Shown here: one piece after another, positions 11,637 through 22,721 of the stretch
Layout: each line of letters starts with the position of its first letter
Numbering within the stretch: position 1 is the stretch's first letter
DNA from: Azorinus chamasolen
Taxonomy: Eukaryota > Mollusca > Bivalvia > Cardiida > Solecurtidae
Direction of reading: 5' to 3'
Assembly: GCA_963576725.1 (NCBI GenBank)
Contig: OY755236.1
Location: forward strand, 69,348,379 to 69,412,378
DNA: 64,000 nt
Made by a program: the position numbers and the translations under genes
Notes under the pieces: generated by a model
What the model was told of the DNA's origin: nothing
The model's input: the letters and a program-made list of their open reading frames with translations, nothing else
Database searches by the model: none

Positions 11637-11895
11637 TGCTTATAGGAGCCATCTGATCTGTGTCTACTATGTGTGCTAAGATGTAAAAAGGATATCTATG
11701 GAGTAAAGGAATTCCAACAGGGATCATTTTATACAGAATGATGATGCTTTCTTTGTCACAATACACTGCAGTACACCCTGTGACTAAGTGAGAGGCTCCA
11801 TTTCCTACAGACAAAATTCTAGTGTTAGAAGCACCCAAATAACGAAAAGAATGAGAAGAACAAGAATTCACTCTAAGAATTCTCCCTTTTTGATA
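11637..11895. other. Family C right-half fragment and spacer
   Basis: GGAGCCATCTGATCTGTGTC then ATCTATGGAGTAAAGG (11640-11712) matches the same segment at 12250-12327. The rest is unassigned. Confidence 0.4.
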
Positions 11896-12143
11896 TTAAC
11901 CCTTCGTTTGCTATTCACGTCAATATACCTACTTGTAAATAGTGAAGACCCAGATGAGACAGCTCCTGCAGGAGCTGTCTCATCTGGGTCTGCACTATTT
12001 ACAAGTTGATTGTGCAACCAATGCACTCCACAGCAGTGATTGCACAGCGAAATACTTGTACACAGTGAAGATATATGTAATTATACAACAGGGCATGGGT
12101 AAAGAAGGAGAAATGTATTTTATAATTCAGCAAGAAGGGTTAA
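11896..12143 (+). mobile_element. TTAA-type MITE, family A copy 2
   Basis: TTAACCCTTCGTTTGCT start and CAAGAAGGGTTAA end. The central hairpin CAGCTCCTGCAGGAGCTG is perfect, with perfect 12 bp flanks of AGACCCAGATGA type. Length 248 bp. Confidence 0.8.
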
Positions 12144-12327
12144 TTAGATTTATTTTTTATAAGGGCATAATGAACACCGGAATTTTTTAACAAGATAAAA
12201 ACTTTAGAATCAGATGTATAAGCAAACAGAGCAGATCTTGACCAGATGGCTCCAATAGGAGCCATCTGATTTGTGTCTACTATGTGTGCTAAGACGTAAA
12301 AAAGGGTATTTATGGAGTAAAGGGTTG
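12144..12327 (-). mobile_element. Partial family C MITE
   Basis: A C hairpin of GCAAACAGAGCAGATC type with CAATAGGAGCCATCTGAT, then TTTATGGAGTAAAGGGTT. The left half is missing, replaced at its edge by the family A insertion. Confidence 0.5.
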
Positions 12328-12519
12328 TTTGTCTTTCTTAATCAGATCTGGCTCATTTTCATTTTCAAATATATATGCCTGACTTGAGGTGAACAATCTC
12401 TTCAGTACATTAAGCCCTTGAATGATGAAGATTCAAAGTGCAAATGGCCCATCAATTTTTAGAAATAAGAGTCCATTCAGTTTGAAAGGCTCGAGTTTGT
12501 TAAAGGATTTTGATTGAGA

Positions 12520-12860
12520 AAAAGTACAGACCTTGACCAGAGGGCTCCTCTAAGAGTCCTGTGATCAGGGTCTACACTGTTTGCAAACGCCAGTATACTT
12601 ATTCCCCGCATTTTAAGGGTTACGGTCGTCTGTCTGCATTGGAGAGGTGTCAAAAGACCTGGCAGCAGATTTGCAAGTCTTGTCTAGAACATTTTAGTCA
12701 TGCTCCGGATAAAAGACATTCCGAACTCTATGTATATGGGAAATGAGTACAATGACATCTGCAAACAGTGTAGACCCAGATCAGGGGGCTCCTAGAGGAG
12801 CCCCCTGATCAGGGTCTCCACTGTTTGTCATTCAAAATTCTATTACAAATGTGAGACTTT
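12520..12860. repeat. Two family F hairpins
   Basis: The copy at 12755-12840 is a near-perfect palindrome: GCAAACAGTGTAGACCCAGA, GGGGGCTCC, then the complement, followed by TCATTCAAAATTCTATT. A weaker copy lies at 12528-12596. F copies use CAGTGTAGACCC rather than the CAGAGTAGACCC of C, and have no clear TTAA ends. Confidence 0.55.
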
Positions 12861-13124
12861 CATACTGAACAGACTCTATTGTTAATTGACAGAATTGTCC
12901 ACTTTGATAATTGAGCATTCAAAGGGTGAATGTTTCATTGGAGAATAATGTCTATGAAATTCATTACCTTCACTTCTCATATACTGTAACTGTACTTTTA
13001 ACAATTATCAGAGTTATATATATATATATACACCGGTAAGGCATAATTAGGAAATTTAGGCAAACTATTTCTATCGTATTTCTCTGCCAGATACTATCAT
13101 GTTAGTACTCTGACATTAGCATTT

Positions 13125-13462
13125 TCTCTCTGAGCTGATTCTACTAAGTACAACAGAAAAGGATTTGGCTCTGAGCTGATTCTACTGAGTACAACAGAAA
13201 AGGATTGACTTTGAGCTGATTCTACTACTGATTACAACAGAAAAGGATTTGGCTCTGAGCTGATTCTACTGAGTACAACAGAAAAGGATTTGGCTCTGAG
13301 CTGATTCTACTACTGATTACAACAGAAAAGGATTTGGCTCTGAGCTGATTCTACTACTGATTACAACAGAAAAGGATTTGGCTCTGAGCTGATTCTACTG
13401 AGTACAACAGAAAAGGATTTGGCTCTGAGCTGATTCTACTGAGTAAAACAGAAAAGGATTTG
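13125..13462. repeat. Minisatellite, 41/44 bp unit, 8 copies
   Basis: Units carry GAGCTGATTCTACTGAGTAC and AACAGAAAAGGATTTGG. Three copies have a 3 bp longer variant (CTACTACTGATTAC), interspersed with the short form, which suggests unequal exchange or gene conversion. Confidence 0.85.
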
Positions 13463-13944
13463 GTGGAGAAATAATAGATGAGTACTCCCCTTATCTACTG
13501 TGATGACATATGAACTGAGTGACCGACTAGCTAGCCTGGTAGATTGCAAGGTACTCAGATTTAATTCCTATAAGACAGATTCATCAGGAACTAGAATTTG
13601 TGTACGTGTATGTACAACATGTAGGCCAGAACACTGCTATTTTCGGTGAATTTTTTTTTTTATGGGACATAACTCTGTCAACATGCAAGACAGGGTTATG
13701 GCTACTCTAATAAAGGTACACAAGTTTGGTGAGAGTTTATGGGACAATTATGATGTCATGGTCAACAGTAACACTTTAACGCAATGAGATACCTTCCCAT
13801 GTCTTTGCAAAGAGAGAAGCAGAACTGTCTGATCAAGGTCTGTTCTTTTTCTTTATGAAATAATATAGATCTGATTCAACAGTTTCTGTCTTTGCCAAAA
13901 TGTCCTGTATTCATGTTATTATAAAACTTCAGCTTGCAAATATT
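13463..13944. other. Helentron-like fragment and C half-copy
   Basis: GGGACATAACTCTGTCAAC and CAAGTTTGGTGAGAGTTTAT (13665-13745) resemble a single helentron core unit. A C half with CCAAAATGTCCTGTATTCAT follows (13790-13944). No gene. Confidence 0.4.
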
Positions 13945-14325
13945 GAACCCTTTCCATCATTTAAAGTAAGACCTTTTCAGCCTTTGCAAACAGAATGGAC
14001 CCAGATCAGACAGCTTTTATACGATAATAGGAGCCGTCTAATTAGGGTCTGCTCTCTTTGCTAATGAAATAGTAGAGATATGATTCTACAGTTTCTGCCA
14101 TATGGCCAAATATCCCTGTGGTCATGTGTCATTATAACAATTAATCTAATTCATATTCATGATGTCATCATTTCTCACATGAATATTCATGGAGTAAAGG
14201 TTTAACAAGGAAATTTGTGATCATGGCAGAAACTGTAGAGAACCAGATCAATAATAGTTCACTGATCTGGATGTACTCTGTTTGCAAAGGCATGAAGAAA
14301 TGTTTATATGAAGGAAGAGATAAAA
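13945..14325 (+). mobile_element. Family C MITE plus adjoining half-copy
   Basis: 13945-14206 is a full C copy: CCCTTTCCATCATTTAAAG start, GCAAACAGAATGGACCCAGA hairpin, AATATTCATGGAGTAAAGG end. A second, inverted C half (14206-14325) begins at the shared TTAA. Confidence 0.6.
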
Positions 14326-14452
14326 TTACAACAATATCAATCACTGTGAGACATTCAGAAATTAAGAAATTTTGACAAATTGCTGCATGGCTGTAGCAAA
14401 GTGTTATTACTCCCTGTAGCCAAAGAAGCGAGATTGGCGAAATCCCCCTGGC

Positions 14453-14722
14453 TTACTGATAAATCGCTGCTTCGTAACTGTCATTACATTCGACTTCGTG
14501 TCTTATTTTAATGCCGCCTGTAGAGGATAAAGCGAATTGTCCAAATTTATGAATGGAAATTGTACCAGTCATTGAGAAAACCTGAACTAGCTTATTAGCA
14601 TACAAACAGAATCTGTCAACCGCAGAAAACATGCAAATCTTTAACAAGCTTAGCAATGTGCTGTCTCCTTCAATATTGAAATATAAAAACGTTTTCAGCT
14701 TCCCTAATTCTTTTGACGCCAT
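14453..14722 (-). CDS. Hypothetical 89-residue frame, or a terminal exon
   Basis: The frame starts MASKELGKLK and lies in a non-repeat stretch with several CpGs. An in-frame stop sits about a dozen bases upstream, so it begins at this ATG or is an exon remnant. I do not recognise the product. Alternatively, only its last third is coding: on the minus strand CTTTATCCTCTACAG is a good acceptor at about 14515. The following frame ends in SYEAAIYQ-stop, and its phase would fit the exon ending at 21699. No polyadenylation signal was seen downstream. Either reading is weak. Confidence 0.2.
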   Translation of the reverse strand: MASKELGKLKTFLYFNIEGDSTLLSLLKICMFSAVDRFCLYANKLVQVFSMTGTISIHKFGQFALSSTGGIKIRHEVECNDSYEAAIYQ

Positions 14723-14860
14723 ATAATATTGTCAGAGTGGGCAATTCTTGTAATCAATTTGCAAACAGTTGTGTATCTGGATGAGTAACTGTGTTTCATC
14801 AGCATCCAATTTATTTGACACCCAGATAGTTGTTTTAATAGAATGTAAGTGCAATCAACT

Positions 14861-15108
14861 TTAACCCTTCGCTTGCTGAATTTTGAAATACATTTCTCCT
14901 TCTTTACCCATGCCCTGGTGTATAATTACATATATATTCAGTGTACATGTACTTCGCTGTGCAATCACTGCTGTGGAATGCACTGGCTGCACAATCAATT
15001 TGTAAACAGTGCAGACCCTGATGAGACAGCTCCTGCAGGAGCTGTCTCATCTGGGTCTTCACTATTTACAGGTAGGTATATTGACGCGAATAGCAAGCAA
15101 AGGGCTAA
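14861..15108 (-). mobile_element. TTAA-type MITE, family A copy 3
   Basis: Inverted copy: TTAACCCTTCGCTTGCTGAA start and TAGCAAGCAAAGGGCTAA end, with the perfect GCTCCTGCAGGAGC hairpin. The 98- and 64-residue frames over this region are repeat-derived. Confidence 0.8.
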
Positions 15109-15715
15109 GCAGCATAGGAAACCCAACTATATTGAATGTTTATAAAGATTACATAATGGGGTTACTGCAGTCTAGCACTCAACTGAAAGTTTCTTCTTGT
15201 TGAAAGGGTAAATTAATTTAGTATCAAAATTTGCTCATGGCATTTCTCTTGGGACTACTAGATTATATCTGCTTTGATTGGATGAATATGCATATTTTCC
15301 TAACAAAATTGAAAGTTGAGTACCTTTCAATGTTTCTTCTATATCCATTAATCTTTCTGAAATGAAGCATTTAATGAAATTTTGACAATTACTTACTCTT
15401 TTCAACATTATGGACCAGTGTGTGTTGACCTTCACCCTTTAATCCATAAATATGTCTTTCTACGCATTTGCAAACACAGTAGACCCAGGTCAGATGGTTC
15501 CTATAGGAGTCATCTGATCAAGGTCTGCTCTGTTTGCTTATGAAATGCTATAGAACTGTTTAGATCCTGATGAGATACCAAGTAACTTTGCACCGTATCA
15601 GAATCCAAACTGTTCGACATTCTGAATGCATTATTGAGGAGAAATAGAAAAACAATAACCCTATATTCCATGAACATTCATGCAAGAAATAATACCATAA
15701 TGAATATTGATTACA
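15109..15715. other. Spacer with C and I fragments
   Basis: A family C left half lies at 15430-15545 and a family I hairpin (AACTGTTTAGATCCTGATGA and partner) at 15553-15613. Otherwise nothing recognisable. Confidence 0.4.
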
Positions 15716-16003
15716 TTAACCCTTCGCTTGCTGAATCTTAAAATACATTTCTCCTTCTTTACCCATGCCCTGTTGTTTAATTACCTACCTGTAAATAGTG
15801 AAGACCCAGATGAGACAGCTCCTGCAGGAACTGTCTCATCAGGGTCTGCACTATTTACAAGTTGATTGTGCTACCAGTGCACTCCACAGCAGTGATTGCA
15901 CAGCAAAAAATACTTGTGCACAGTGAAGATATATGTATTTATACAACAGGGCATGGGTAAAGAAGGAGAAATGTATTTTAAAATACAGCAAGCGAAGGGT
16001 TAA
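15716..16003. mobile_element. Family A copy 4, symmetrical end-duplicated form
   Basis: Both termini carry the same (normally right) end: AAAATACATTTCTCCTTC on the left and its complement on the right, giving inverted repeats of more than 50 bp. Normal copies have two different arms. Length 288 bp against about 250. The TTAA is intact on both sides. Confidence 0.75.
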
Positions 16004-16109
16004 AGCAAAAGCTAAAAAAAACGCTTTTTTTTTCATTTTTTGGTCTTACTTTAAAGTAACCTCATGCTATTAAAGACTCCTATATTTATTTAAAAGTATA
16101 GTAATCATT

Positions 16110-16414
16110 TTACCCATTATCTCAGATCTACCTTTCTATGCCTTTACAAACAGAGTAAGACATGTCTGATCAGGGTCTGTCTTGCTTGCAAGTGGAACAA
16201 TACAGAGCTGATTCTACAGTTTCTGCCAAGCTCAGATATTCCTGTGTTCATATGTCAGTATTAAATTATCTGATTAATATTCATGATGTCTGTTTCTTTA
16301 GTTTCTAAAATGGCTACAATGTTTCTACTTCCATATTTCATTATAACTATTTTGTCCATGAATATTCAGTAGGTACTGAAATTTGTAATAAACACAGAAC
16401 GGGAAAAGGATTAA
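16110..16414. mobile_element. C/D hybrid MITE
   Basis: The left two thirds match family C through TTAATATTCATGATGTC. The sequence then switches to the D arm (TTTCTAAAATGGCTACAATG, GAATATTCAGTAGGTACTG). It ends GGGAAAAGGATTAA. Recombination or template switching between two families would explain it. Confidence 0.55.
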
Positions 16415-17049
16415 AAGAAATACAGTATAGAAATCGCTTACAATAGGCTTCACTGTATTGCAAATGAAATAATCTTGTTCATAGCCTTGGGAAGACTAAT
16501 TAGCTCTTCCAGTGCAATAGATCATTTGGTGATGATATCTGCAAACATGGTGCATCCAAATCAAATGTCAATTAACATTGAGTCTCATCAGAATCCAAGC
16601 TGTTTGACACTAAGAACATAATTTAAACAAATATATCGAAGAAAAATCCACTTTTAGAATTGTAGCAAAGAACAACTTTTGCAGACAAAAGTTAGTAAGT
16701 GTTTAAAGGGATGAATCCCCAGCCTGAAATTGTTGTTTATTTTGTAAGGTATTCTTCCCTTGGGACTACAAAGTAAAGTAAATTGCAATTGATTACATCC
16801 ATTTTGGGAAACATAAAAACTTCCAAGTAAATTAATTTTGAACAAGTACATCAGTTACCCTAGATATTTGTACATACATGCTTAGGCCAATGGTGCAGAT
16901 CCAAATCATACAGCTACTAAAGAAGCCATCTGATCATGGTCTACACTGGTTGCTACTTTGTCAATTTAAATTATAGTTATCAAACTGGTGGTAAATTGAA
17001 TTATTTAGTTTTAAAAACTGGTTGTACAGAGGAGACTGGCTATCTGGGT
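16415..17049. other. No gene; weak hairpins only
   Basis: Two weak hairpins of I/F type (16545-16610, 16888-16955) are the only structures recognised. The 65-residue minus frame at 16654-16851 has no support. Confidence 0.4.
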
Positions 17050-17219
17050 CCATGCTTATAAAACTTTTTAGTTGAGTCCGAGTTCGTTCTCAAGCTTTTG
17101 ATTGGTCAGATTTGAGTTCTCAAGCTTTTGATTGGTCAGATTTGAGCCTTTGGCTCAAATCTGACCAATAAAAAACTTGAGAACGAACTCAGACTCAACT
17201 AAAAGTTTTACAAGCATGG
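17050..17219. mobile_element. Foldback element, family G copy 2
   Basis: The ends are CCATGCTTATAAAACTTTT and CAAGCATGG in inverted orientation. As in G1 (7963-8131), the left arm contains two direct copies of AAGCTTTTGATTGGTCAGAT and the right arm one inverted copy. The identical asymmetry shows that the duplication preceded the spread of the family. Confidence 0.75.
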
Positions 17220-17337
17220 ATACTGATTACTTTGGATAATTACGGTACTACCAATGATAATCTTATCAAATTATTCACACAACATAGAATTGTAATGGCA
17301 TTTAATACAGGTATAGAAGATTTTAAACACTTTACTA

Positions 17338-17565
17338 GTTCACCCTTTACTCCATAAATACGCCTTTCTACACCTTTGCAAACAGTGTAGACCCAGATCA
17401 GACAACTCCTGTTGGAGCCATCGGATCAGGGTCTGCTCTGTTTGCTTGTGACATAATATAGATATGATTCTAAAACTCCTCTGTTAATGTCTTGTCATAA
17501 ATAATAATCCAATTAATATTCATGATGTCATGATTTTTTACATATTCATGGAGGAAAGGATTAAG
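17338..17565 (+). mobile_element. Family C MITE copy
   Basis: CCCTTTACTCCATAAATACG start, GCAAACAGTGTAGACCCAGA hairpin, TTAATATTCATGATGTCATG block, and end in ATTCATGGAGGAAAGGATTAA. Confidence 0.7.
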
Positions 17566-18020
17566 TTATTGTCATCTGCAAAAAGTTGTCATCTGCTGTA
17601 GTATTGAATACTTCCTTCCACTTCTCTTCAAAAAGGTCATCAGAGTATGCTACAGTTTGAATCCTGATGAGAAGCTGAGTAAGTATGCGTCTCATCTGAA
17701 ATCAAACTGTTTGTATCATTGTCATTATCTGTCTCTCGATTCGTTGAATAGTTTGAGACATCTGAGCAAAGCATCGGAAGAAAAATTCCTCCAGCCAGCT
17801 CTGATTTGCTTTTCGGAGCAGAAATGGCATTTTTAATGCTAGTTGCAAATTTGTGATTACCTATGCAAGCAGTCTGGATCCAGATTAGAAGCCGAGTAAC
17901 TTACAATCTCATCAGGATCCAAACTGTTTAATATTCTGATCATGAGTTTTGATAAACGATGGAGAAAAACTTCAGGAAATCTGTAGCTGACCACAAAGTT
18001 TACAGATGACAATGACTAGA
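17566..18020. repeat. Two family I hairpins
   Basis: 17655-17713 and 17866-17932 both pair a GATCCAGATGAGA-type arm with TCTCATCAGGATCCAAACTG. They are part of a hairpin family seen also at 4949, 15553, 20991, 34815, 37868, 43256, 50557 and 60955. Confidence 0.55.
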
Positions 18021-18265
18021 CCCTTTACTCCATGAATATTCATGAAAGAAATAATGACATCATGAATATCAACTAGATTATTTGTACAAATAGCATTTGG
18101 ATGCAGGATGTTTTGGCCATGGTAGAAACTGTAGAATCATATCTATATTATTTCATAAGCAAACAGAGCAGACCCTGATCAGACGGCTCCAACAGGAGCC
18201 ATCTGATCTTGGTCTTCTATGTTTGCAAAAGCATAGAAAGGCGTATTTATGGAATAAAGGTTTAA
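18021..18265 (-). mobile_element. Family C MITE copy
   Basis: CCCTTTACTCCATGAATATT start, GGCCATGGTAGAAACTGTAG, AGCAAACAGAGCAGACCCTG hairpin, and end in ATTTATGGAATAAAGGTTTAA. Its terminal TTAA is shared with the next element. Confidence 0.75.
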
Positions 18266-18491
18266 CCATTTCCTCCATAAATAAGCCTGTCTATGCCTCT
18301 GTATAAATCACTTTATGAAACCATTGTGATAAATAGAGCATTTGCTCCTATAGGAGCAAATGCTCTATTTATCACAATGGTTTCAAACTACAGAATTCTA
18401 AAATTTTCCTTTTCTCTAGTTAATGCTTCTTTTCGGTAGATTTATTCAAAGTGGTTGCATCTAAAAATAGCCTATGGGGGGAAAGGGTTAA
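18262..18491 (+). mobile_element. Family B MITE copy
   Basis: TTAACCATTTCCTCC start, perfect AGAGCATTTGCTCC hairpin with TAGGAGCAAATGC partner, and end GGGGGAAAGGGTTAA. It abuts the C copy through one TTAA. Confidence 0.8.
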
Positions 18492-19245
18492 AGCTGTATT
18501 CTGCTCATATTTTTACATATTTTATATAAATTGACATCAAAATAAGAACCTAACATAATACTTAACCCGTTGCATGTTCTCTGTTTATTCCAAATTTCAA
18601 TATACTTACTGAATATTCATGGACAAAATAGTTATAATGAAATAAATACGACCAGTATTCTGAAAAAGTTATTTCTTATAGAATAGGGCTTTAGTTGTTA
18701 TACATGGTTTAAGTTGTTTAATATATTGTTAGTTCCTCAACTTGTACTTTGGACGAGACTGTAAATCGACGTGCGATGTATCAATACTATACACTGGACA
18801 TCTAAAAGAACTAGAGAAACTCTGTCGATAACAACAGCGCACTGCACCCAGAATTTTCTGTATCCTCTTCTTCCTCTCTGCGGCATTCAATTAGCCCATT
18901 GTGTGCTAGAACCGACGTTAATCAACACAAACAAATAAATAGCCGCCCTCCCGGAAGTAGGGGAGCATTTATTACATTGGGGATGTTTATTATGGAGAAT
19001 ATGGTATTCATTTAACATTAGCATTACCTTACCCTGGCCTTTTTTACACAAGAGTAAATTATGAATAACTGTTTGAATCGATGGTCAGTAATTGGTTGCT
19101 ATTTATGGGAATATGATTCTCCATCTAACAAGATCAGCTTGTCTGGAATTAAGATCCTATTGATGTTGGCAAGATAGACGAGGTAGCTGTCAGACTGGGT
19201 TGGAACACCTAATATAGCACATTGTCTCTCATGGTAAAGAATGTA
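18492..19245. other. No gene; D left-end fragment
   Basis: 18558-18660 matches the first third of family D (AACCCGTTGCATGTTCTCTG, CTTACTGAATATTCATGG). The remainder, including a CpG-containing stretch near 18750-18960, has no convincing open frame. Confidence 0.4.
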
Positions 19246-19450
19246 CAGTAAAACTCTTCTAAACCGTACACTTAAACTTGTATCAGTGCCAATCTTTCAG
19301 ACAGGTGGCAGCTTAATGCAGGTTGAATATCATGCAGAAAGCTCCCGAAAGGAGCTTTCTGCATGAATTTCACCCTGCAATAAGCAGCCACCTGCCTAAA
19401 TACAATTAAATTGTTCTTTGTTAAAATTCTGGTTTAGATGATCTTGACTG
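19246..19450. mobile_element. Family J MITE copy 1 (TA ends, long hairpin)
   Basis: CAGTAAAACTCTTCTAAACC and the inverted end GGTTTAGATGATCTTGACTG, with TA on each side. The central palindrome pairs GGTGGCAGCTTAATGCAGG, TCATGCAGAAAGCTCC with their complements. Length 205 bp, the same as J3. Confidence 0.75.
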
Positions 19451-20252
19451 TACTATGTTTTACACTAAATATTAGCTCTTGACATGCTAACCAATTGTTA
19501 TCTATGAATTCATGTTAATCCTCTACCTTCAGATGATTTTTCAAAACTGTAGGAACCATCTGATCAGGGTCTGTTCTGTTTGCGAATGGAATTACATAAA
19601 TATAATATTTATTATATATTTCTATATATCTACAATTCTGACATGATCAAAATTCCCAGGTACATCATGCCATTAAAAATTCAGCTAAATATGGTGTTAA
19701 TTAATATTGGCACATTTATCATCTTTTAAATAGATATTTATTGTTCATGGGTTGGCCCTTTCCTTTATACTTTAATACCAAGAATTTTATTGTGACACTA
19801 TGTGCCATGTGCATTTTAATTATAGGAATAAAAACCAATCAATCAATTTCCTTCATATAAATGCTTTTTCACGCACATACATGTGGAATAAAAACTTAAA
19901 AGAAGCTAATGGAGAAACAAACACTGCATAGCTTAATTGTATCGTACTCCAACAGAAAATATACTTCAATCATGTTTTCACAAAATCAGTCCTGCATGCC
20001 AGCCACTAAAATTTTATTAACAGCATTCCATATAGATGCATAGATGCATTAGTTTCAAGTGACAGTATTAAAATTTAAGTGCAGTCATCTGCAAACAGTG
20101 TAGACCCAGATCAGACAGCCCTGTCTGATCAAGGTCTGCACTGTATGTTGTTCAAAATCCTCTTGCAAATTTTACCTTTTCATGCGGTATGGACTCTACC
20201 AATAAACAAGAAATGTCGAAATGACATCAAACCGGGTTTTCCTTCACTATTA
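19451..20252. other. No gene; family F hairpin at 20085-20170
   Basis: The F copy has CAAACAGTGTAGACCCAGAT, then CTGTCTGATCAAGGTCTGCA and the TTCAAAATCCTCTTGCAAAT tail. A partial C half lies at 19550-19600. Confidence 0.4.
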
Positions 20253-20710
20253 ACTAGTGATTTCTAAGTTCAAAGGGGCATAAATCCAAGAAAAATTGAA
20301 GAAGGAAAAATTCCTGACAATATGCACATCTATATATTATGTCCTTGCTACATGCAAGGTTTTATGAAAATCTGTTGAGCAGTTTCAGAGGAGTGGTGCT
20401 TAAAAAGATAGGGTCAAAAGACCTAGTGATTTCTAAGTTCAAAGGGGCATAACTCCCAGAAAAAGTGCAGAAGGAAAACTCCCTGACAACATGCACATCT
20501 ATATATTGTGTCCTTGCTACATACAAGCTTTTATGAAATTCTGTTGAACAGTTTTAGAGAAGTTGCGCTTACAAAGGTAGGGTCGAAAGACCGAGCAATT
20601 TTCTAAGTTCAAAGGGACACAACTCTCAGAAATATTGCAGAAGGAAAAATCCCCGACAATATGCGCATCAACATATTGTGTCCTTGCTATATGCAAGGTT
20701 TTATGAAAAT
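20253..20710 (+). repeat. Tandem array, ~170 bp unit, about 2.7 copies
   Basis: Units carry TTCTAAGTTCAAAGGGGCAT, GACAATATGCACATCTATA and TGTCCTTGCTACATGCAAGG (unit marks at 20266, 20435, 20605). It is helentron-core-like in length and style but has no terminal hairpin here. Confidence 0.75.
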
Positions 20711-20757
20711 GATGGTATATTCCATTCTGAAAATTTAACCCTATTAAAATAAAGATA

Positions 20758-20961
20758 CAGTAAAATCTTGATTATTCGATTTTTTTGTATAGAAGAATTT
20801 AGACCCTTTTAGGCAGGTTGCTGCTTAATGCATGGTGAAAGTCATGCAGAAAGCTCCTAGAGGAGCTTTCTGCATGACTTTTATCGTGCATTAAGCTGCC
20901 ACCTATCTTAAAGATCGATAATGATACACATTTTATTGTTCTAATAATCGATGTTTTACTG
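20758..20961. mobile_element. Family J MITE copy 2
   Basis: TA-flanked CAGTAAAATCTTGATTATTC and the inverted end GATGTTTTACTG. The central hairpin has TCATGCAGAAAGCTCCTAGA and complement, flanked by GCTTAATGCATGGTGAAAG. Confidence 0.75.
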
Positions 20962-20990
20962 TATTCCAGTACTTGGGAAGGCAACATTGT

Positions 20991-21100
20991 TTAACTCTTT
21001 GCATGCTAGTGGCAAATTCATAATTACAATACCTATGCAAACAGTTTGAATCCAGATAAGATGCCAGGGCTCACCAGGGTCCAAACAGTTTGATGCTGAC
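20991..21100 (+). repeat. Family I hairpin element
   Basis: TTAACTCTTTGCATGCTAG start as at 37830 and 50515, then GCAAACAGTTTGAATCCAGA and the partner GGTCCAAACAGTTTGATGC. Confidence 0.5.
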
Positions 21101-21698
21101 AGCATTTCTGAAGAGAAATAAAAAGAAAAAAAGTATTTTGATAACTGCAGCAGATGATAATTTTTTCCATTTGACTCTCAGTGACTTTGTAACAAACTTG
21201 GCCAATCAGAAGCACCCAGTCTCGTTAGTGTCCAAACTGATTGAGATTCTGACACTGATTTCTTTTATTTTTTTATGAAATGGGGGGAAAACATATTTCT
21301 GTTAACCACTTCCTTCATGAATATTTATGTAATGAAGTATCACATCATAAATGGTCATTAATTGGTATCATGTAATACCACATTACATAAATACAGCTAA
21401 TAAATATTCATGATGTCATTATTTCTTACATGAATATGCAATAGGTAAATGGTAAATAGTAGCAGATGACACTTCATCCAATGACATAAACTGAATAGAC
21501 TGACAGCTGATTTTGATACAAGATTCCTGAACAAATCTGGACAGCAGTCAAACAAAACAAGATTACAAAAATAGAAGTCAAGTGATGCTCAAAGTAGATA
21601 TGAATGATTCCCTATGTTATCAGAGTGGCCTCTGATGGTTAGAAATGACTGACAGGGAAGGATTGACAGAGAAGGACAAACAGAGTTGGCCCGCTAAC
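21101..21698. other. No gene; C end fragment near 21310-21460
   Basis: ACTTCCTTCATGAATATTT and AATATTCATGATGTCATTAT belong to family C arms. The remainder is unassigned intron-like sequence. Confidence 0.4.
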
Positions 21699-21742
21699 CT
21701 GCTGCCGCTCCTGCCAAATCGGACATCATGTCAGAATACATC
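21699..21742 (-). CDS. Putative internal exon 3 of an unrecognised host gene
   Basis: On the minus strand CACTTCCCATACAG precedes a 44 nt open segment, followed by GTTAGC as donor. Read with one leading base, it encodes MYSDMMSDLAGAAA plus one base. The leading phase is exactly what the exon at 45168-45341 requires: that exon ends in two bases CT, so the junction codon is CTG (Leu). The segment is GC- and CpG-richer than its surroundings. The exon is short and the splice call is by eye, so it needs transcript support. The gene's function is unknown to me. Confidence 0.35.
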
Positions 21743-22088
21743 CTGTATGGGAAGTGACATAGACTAGTCTAAAATAAATGATGCTATAATTTATTCCCTG
21801 AATGCTGATTCATCACGGAGAAATGATGCATCATTGTTTAAAAGTTAGGGTGCACCCAGTGTGAGAGGAATAAATTTGCCCGAAAATTTTGTATGACAAA
21901 TAGTGCAGACCTGCATTTCAGTTTACAGTCAGTTTGCATGTGTCAATTAACTCTTGTTCAAAACATTCATTCCTGATGCAGCCCCTAGGATGAAGGGTTG
22001 TGATTGGGGGACACCTTACTGCATAAATAGTCCTTTGCCAACAGAGTAGACCCAGATCAGATCAAATGGGCTTCTATAGGACTCATGA
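21743..22088. other. No gene seen
   Basis: Intron-like sequence with no recognised repeat except a short C hairpin half near 22035-22090. Confidence 0.35.
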
Positions 22089-22373
22089 CATTTAACTCTT
22101 TACTCCATACATATGCTTTTCTTGGCATTTACAAGCAGAGTAGACCCAGATCAGATGGCTCCTGCAGAATCAGGGTCTGCTATGTTTACTTATGAAATAA
22201 TACAGATCTTATTCTATAGTTTCCATGGTCAAAATTTCAGCTGATAAACATCTATGATACAATTTCTGGCATGGATAAACTTTTTTGTGTTTGTATGCAA
22301 TTATAAAAATGCTGCTAATTAATATTCATGATATAATTATTTCTGACATGAATATTCATAGAGTAAAGGGTTC
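22089..22373 (+). mobile_element. Family C MITE copy
   Basis: TTAACTCTTTACTCCATAC start, AGCAGAGTAGACCCAGATCA hairpin, CTAATTAATATTCATGATAT block, end CATAGAGTAAAGGGTT. Confidence 0.65.
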
Positions 22374-22471
22374 AGGCCTAGATAAAACATTGATCATAAA
22401 ACATTGATCAACAGTCAAAATAACATAGTTATAAACCCTTTACATTTTTGCATGGTATAACCAGTTAACCC

Positions 22472-22721
22472 TTAACCCTTTGCTTGCTATTAGCGTCAAT
22501 ATACCTACCTGTAAATAGTGAAGACCCTGATGAGACAGCTCCTGTAGGAGCTGTCTCATCTGGGTCTGCACTATTTACAAATTGATTGTGCAACCAGTGC
22601 ACTCCACAGCAGTGATTGCACAGCAACATACTTGTACACAGTGAAGATATATGTAAATATACAACAGGGCATGGGTAAAGAAAGAGAAATGTATTTTAAA
22701 AATCAGCAAGAGAAGGTTTAA
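22472..22721 (+). mobile_element. TTAA-type MITE, family A copy 5
   Basis: TTAACCCTTTGCTTGCTATT start, hairpin AGCTCCTGTAGGAGCTGTC, end AGAGAAGGTTTAA. Length 250 bp. It shares its right TTAA with the following C copy. Confidence 0.8.

Noticed and set aside
14453..14722. The 89-residue frame as a confident gene
   Set aside because: No homology recognised, no polyadenylation signal and no certain splice link. Kept only as a low-confidence feature.
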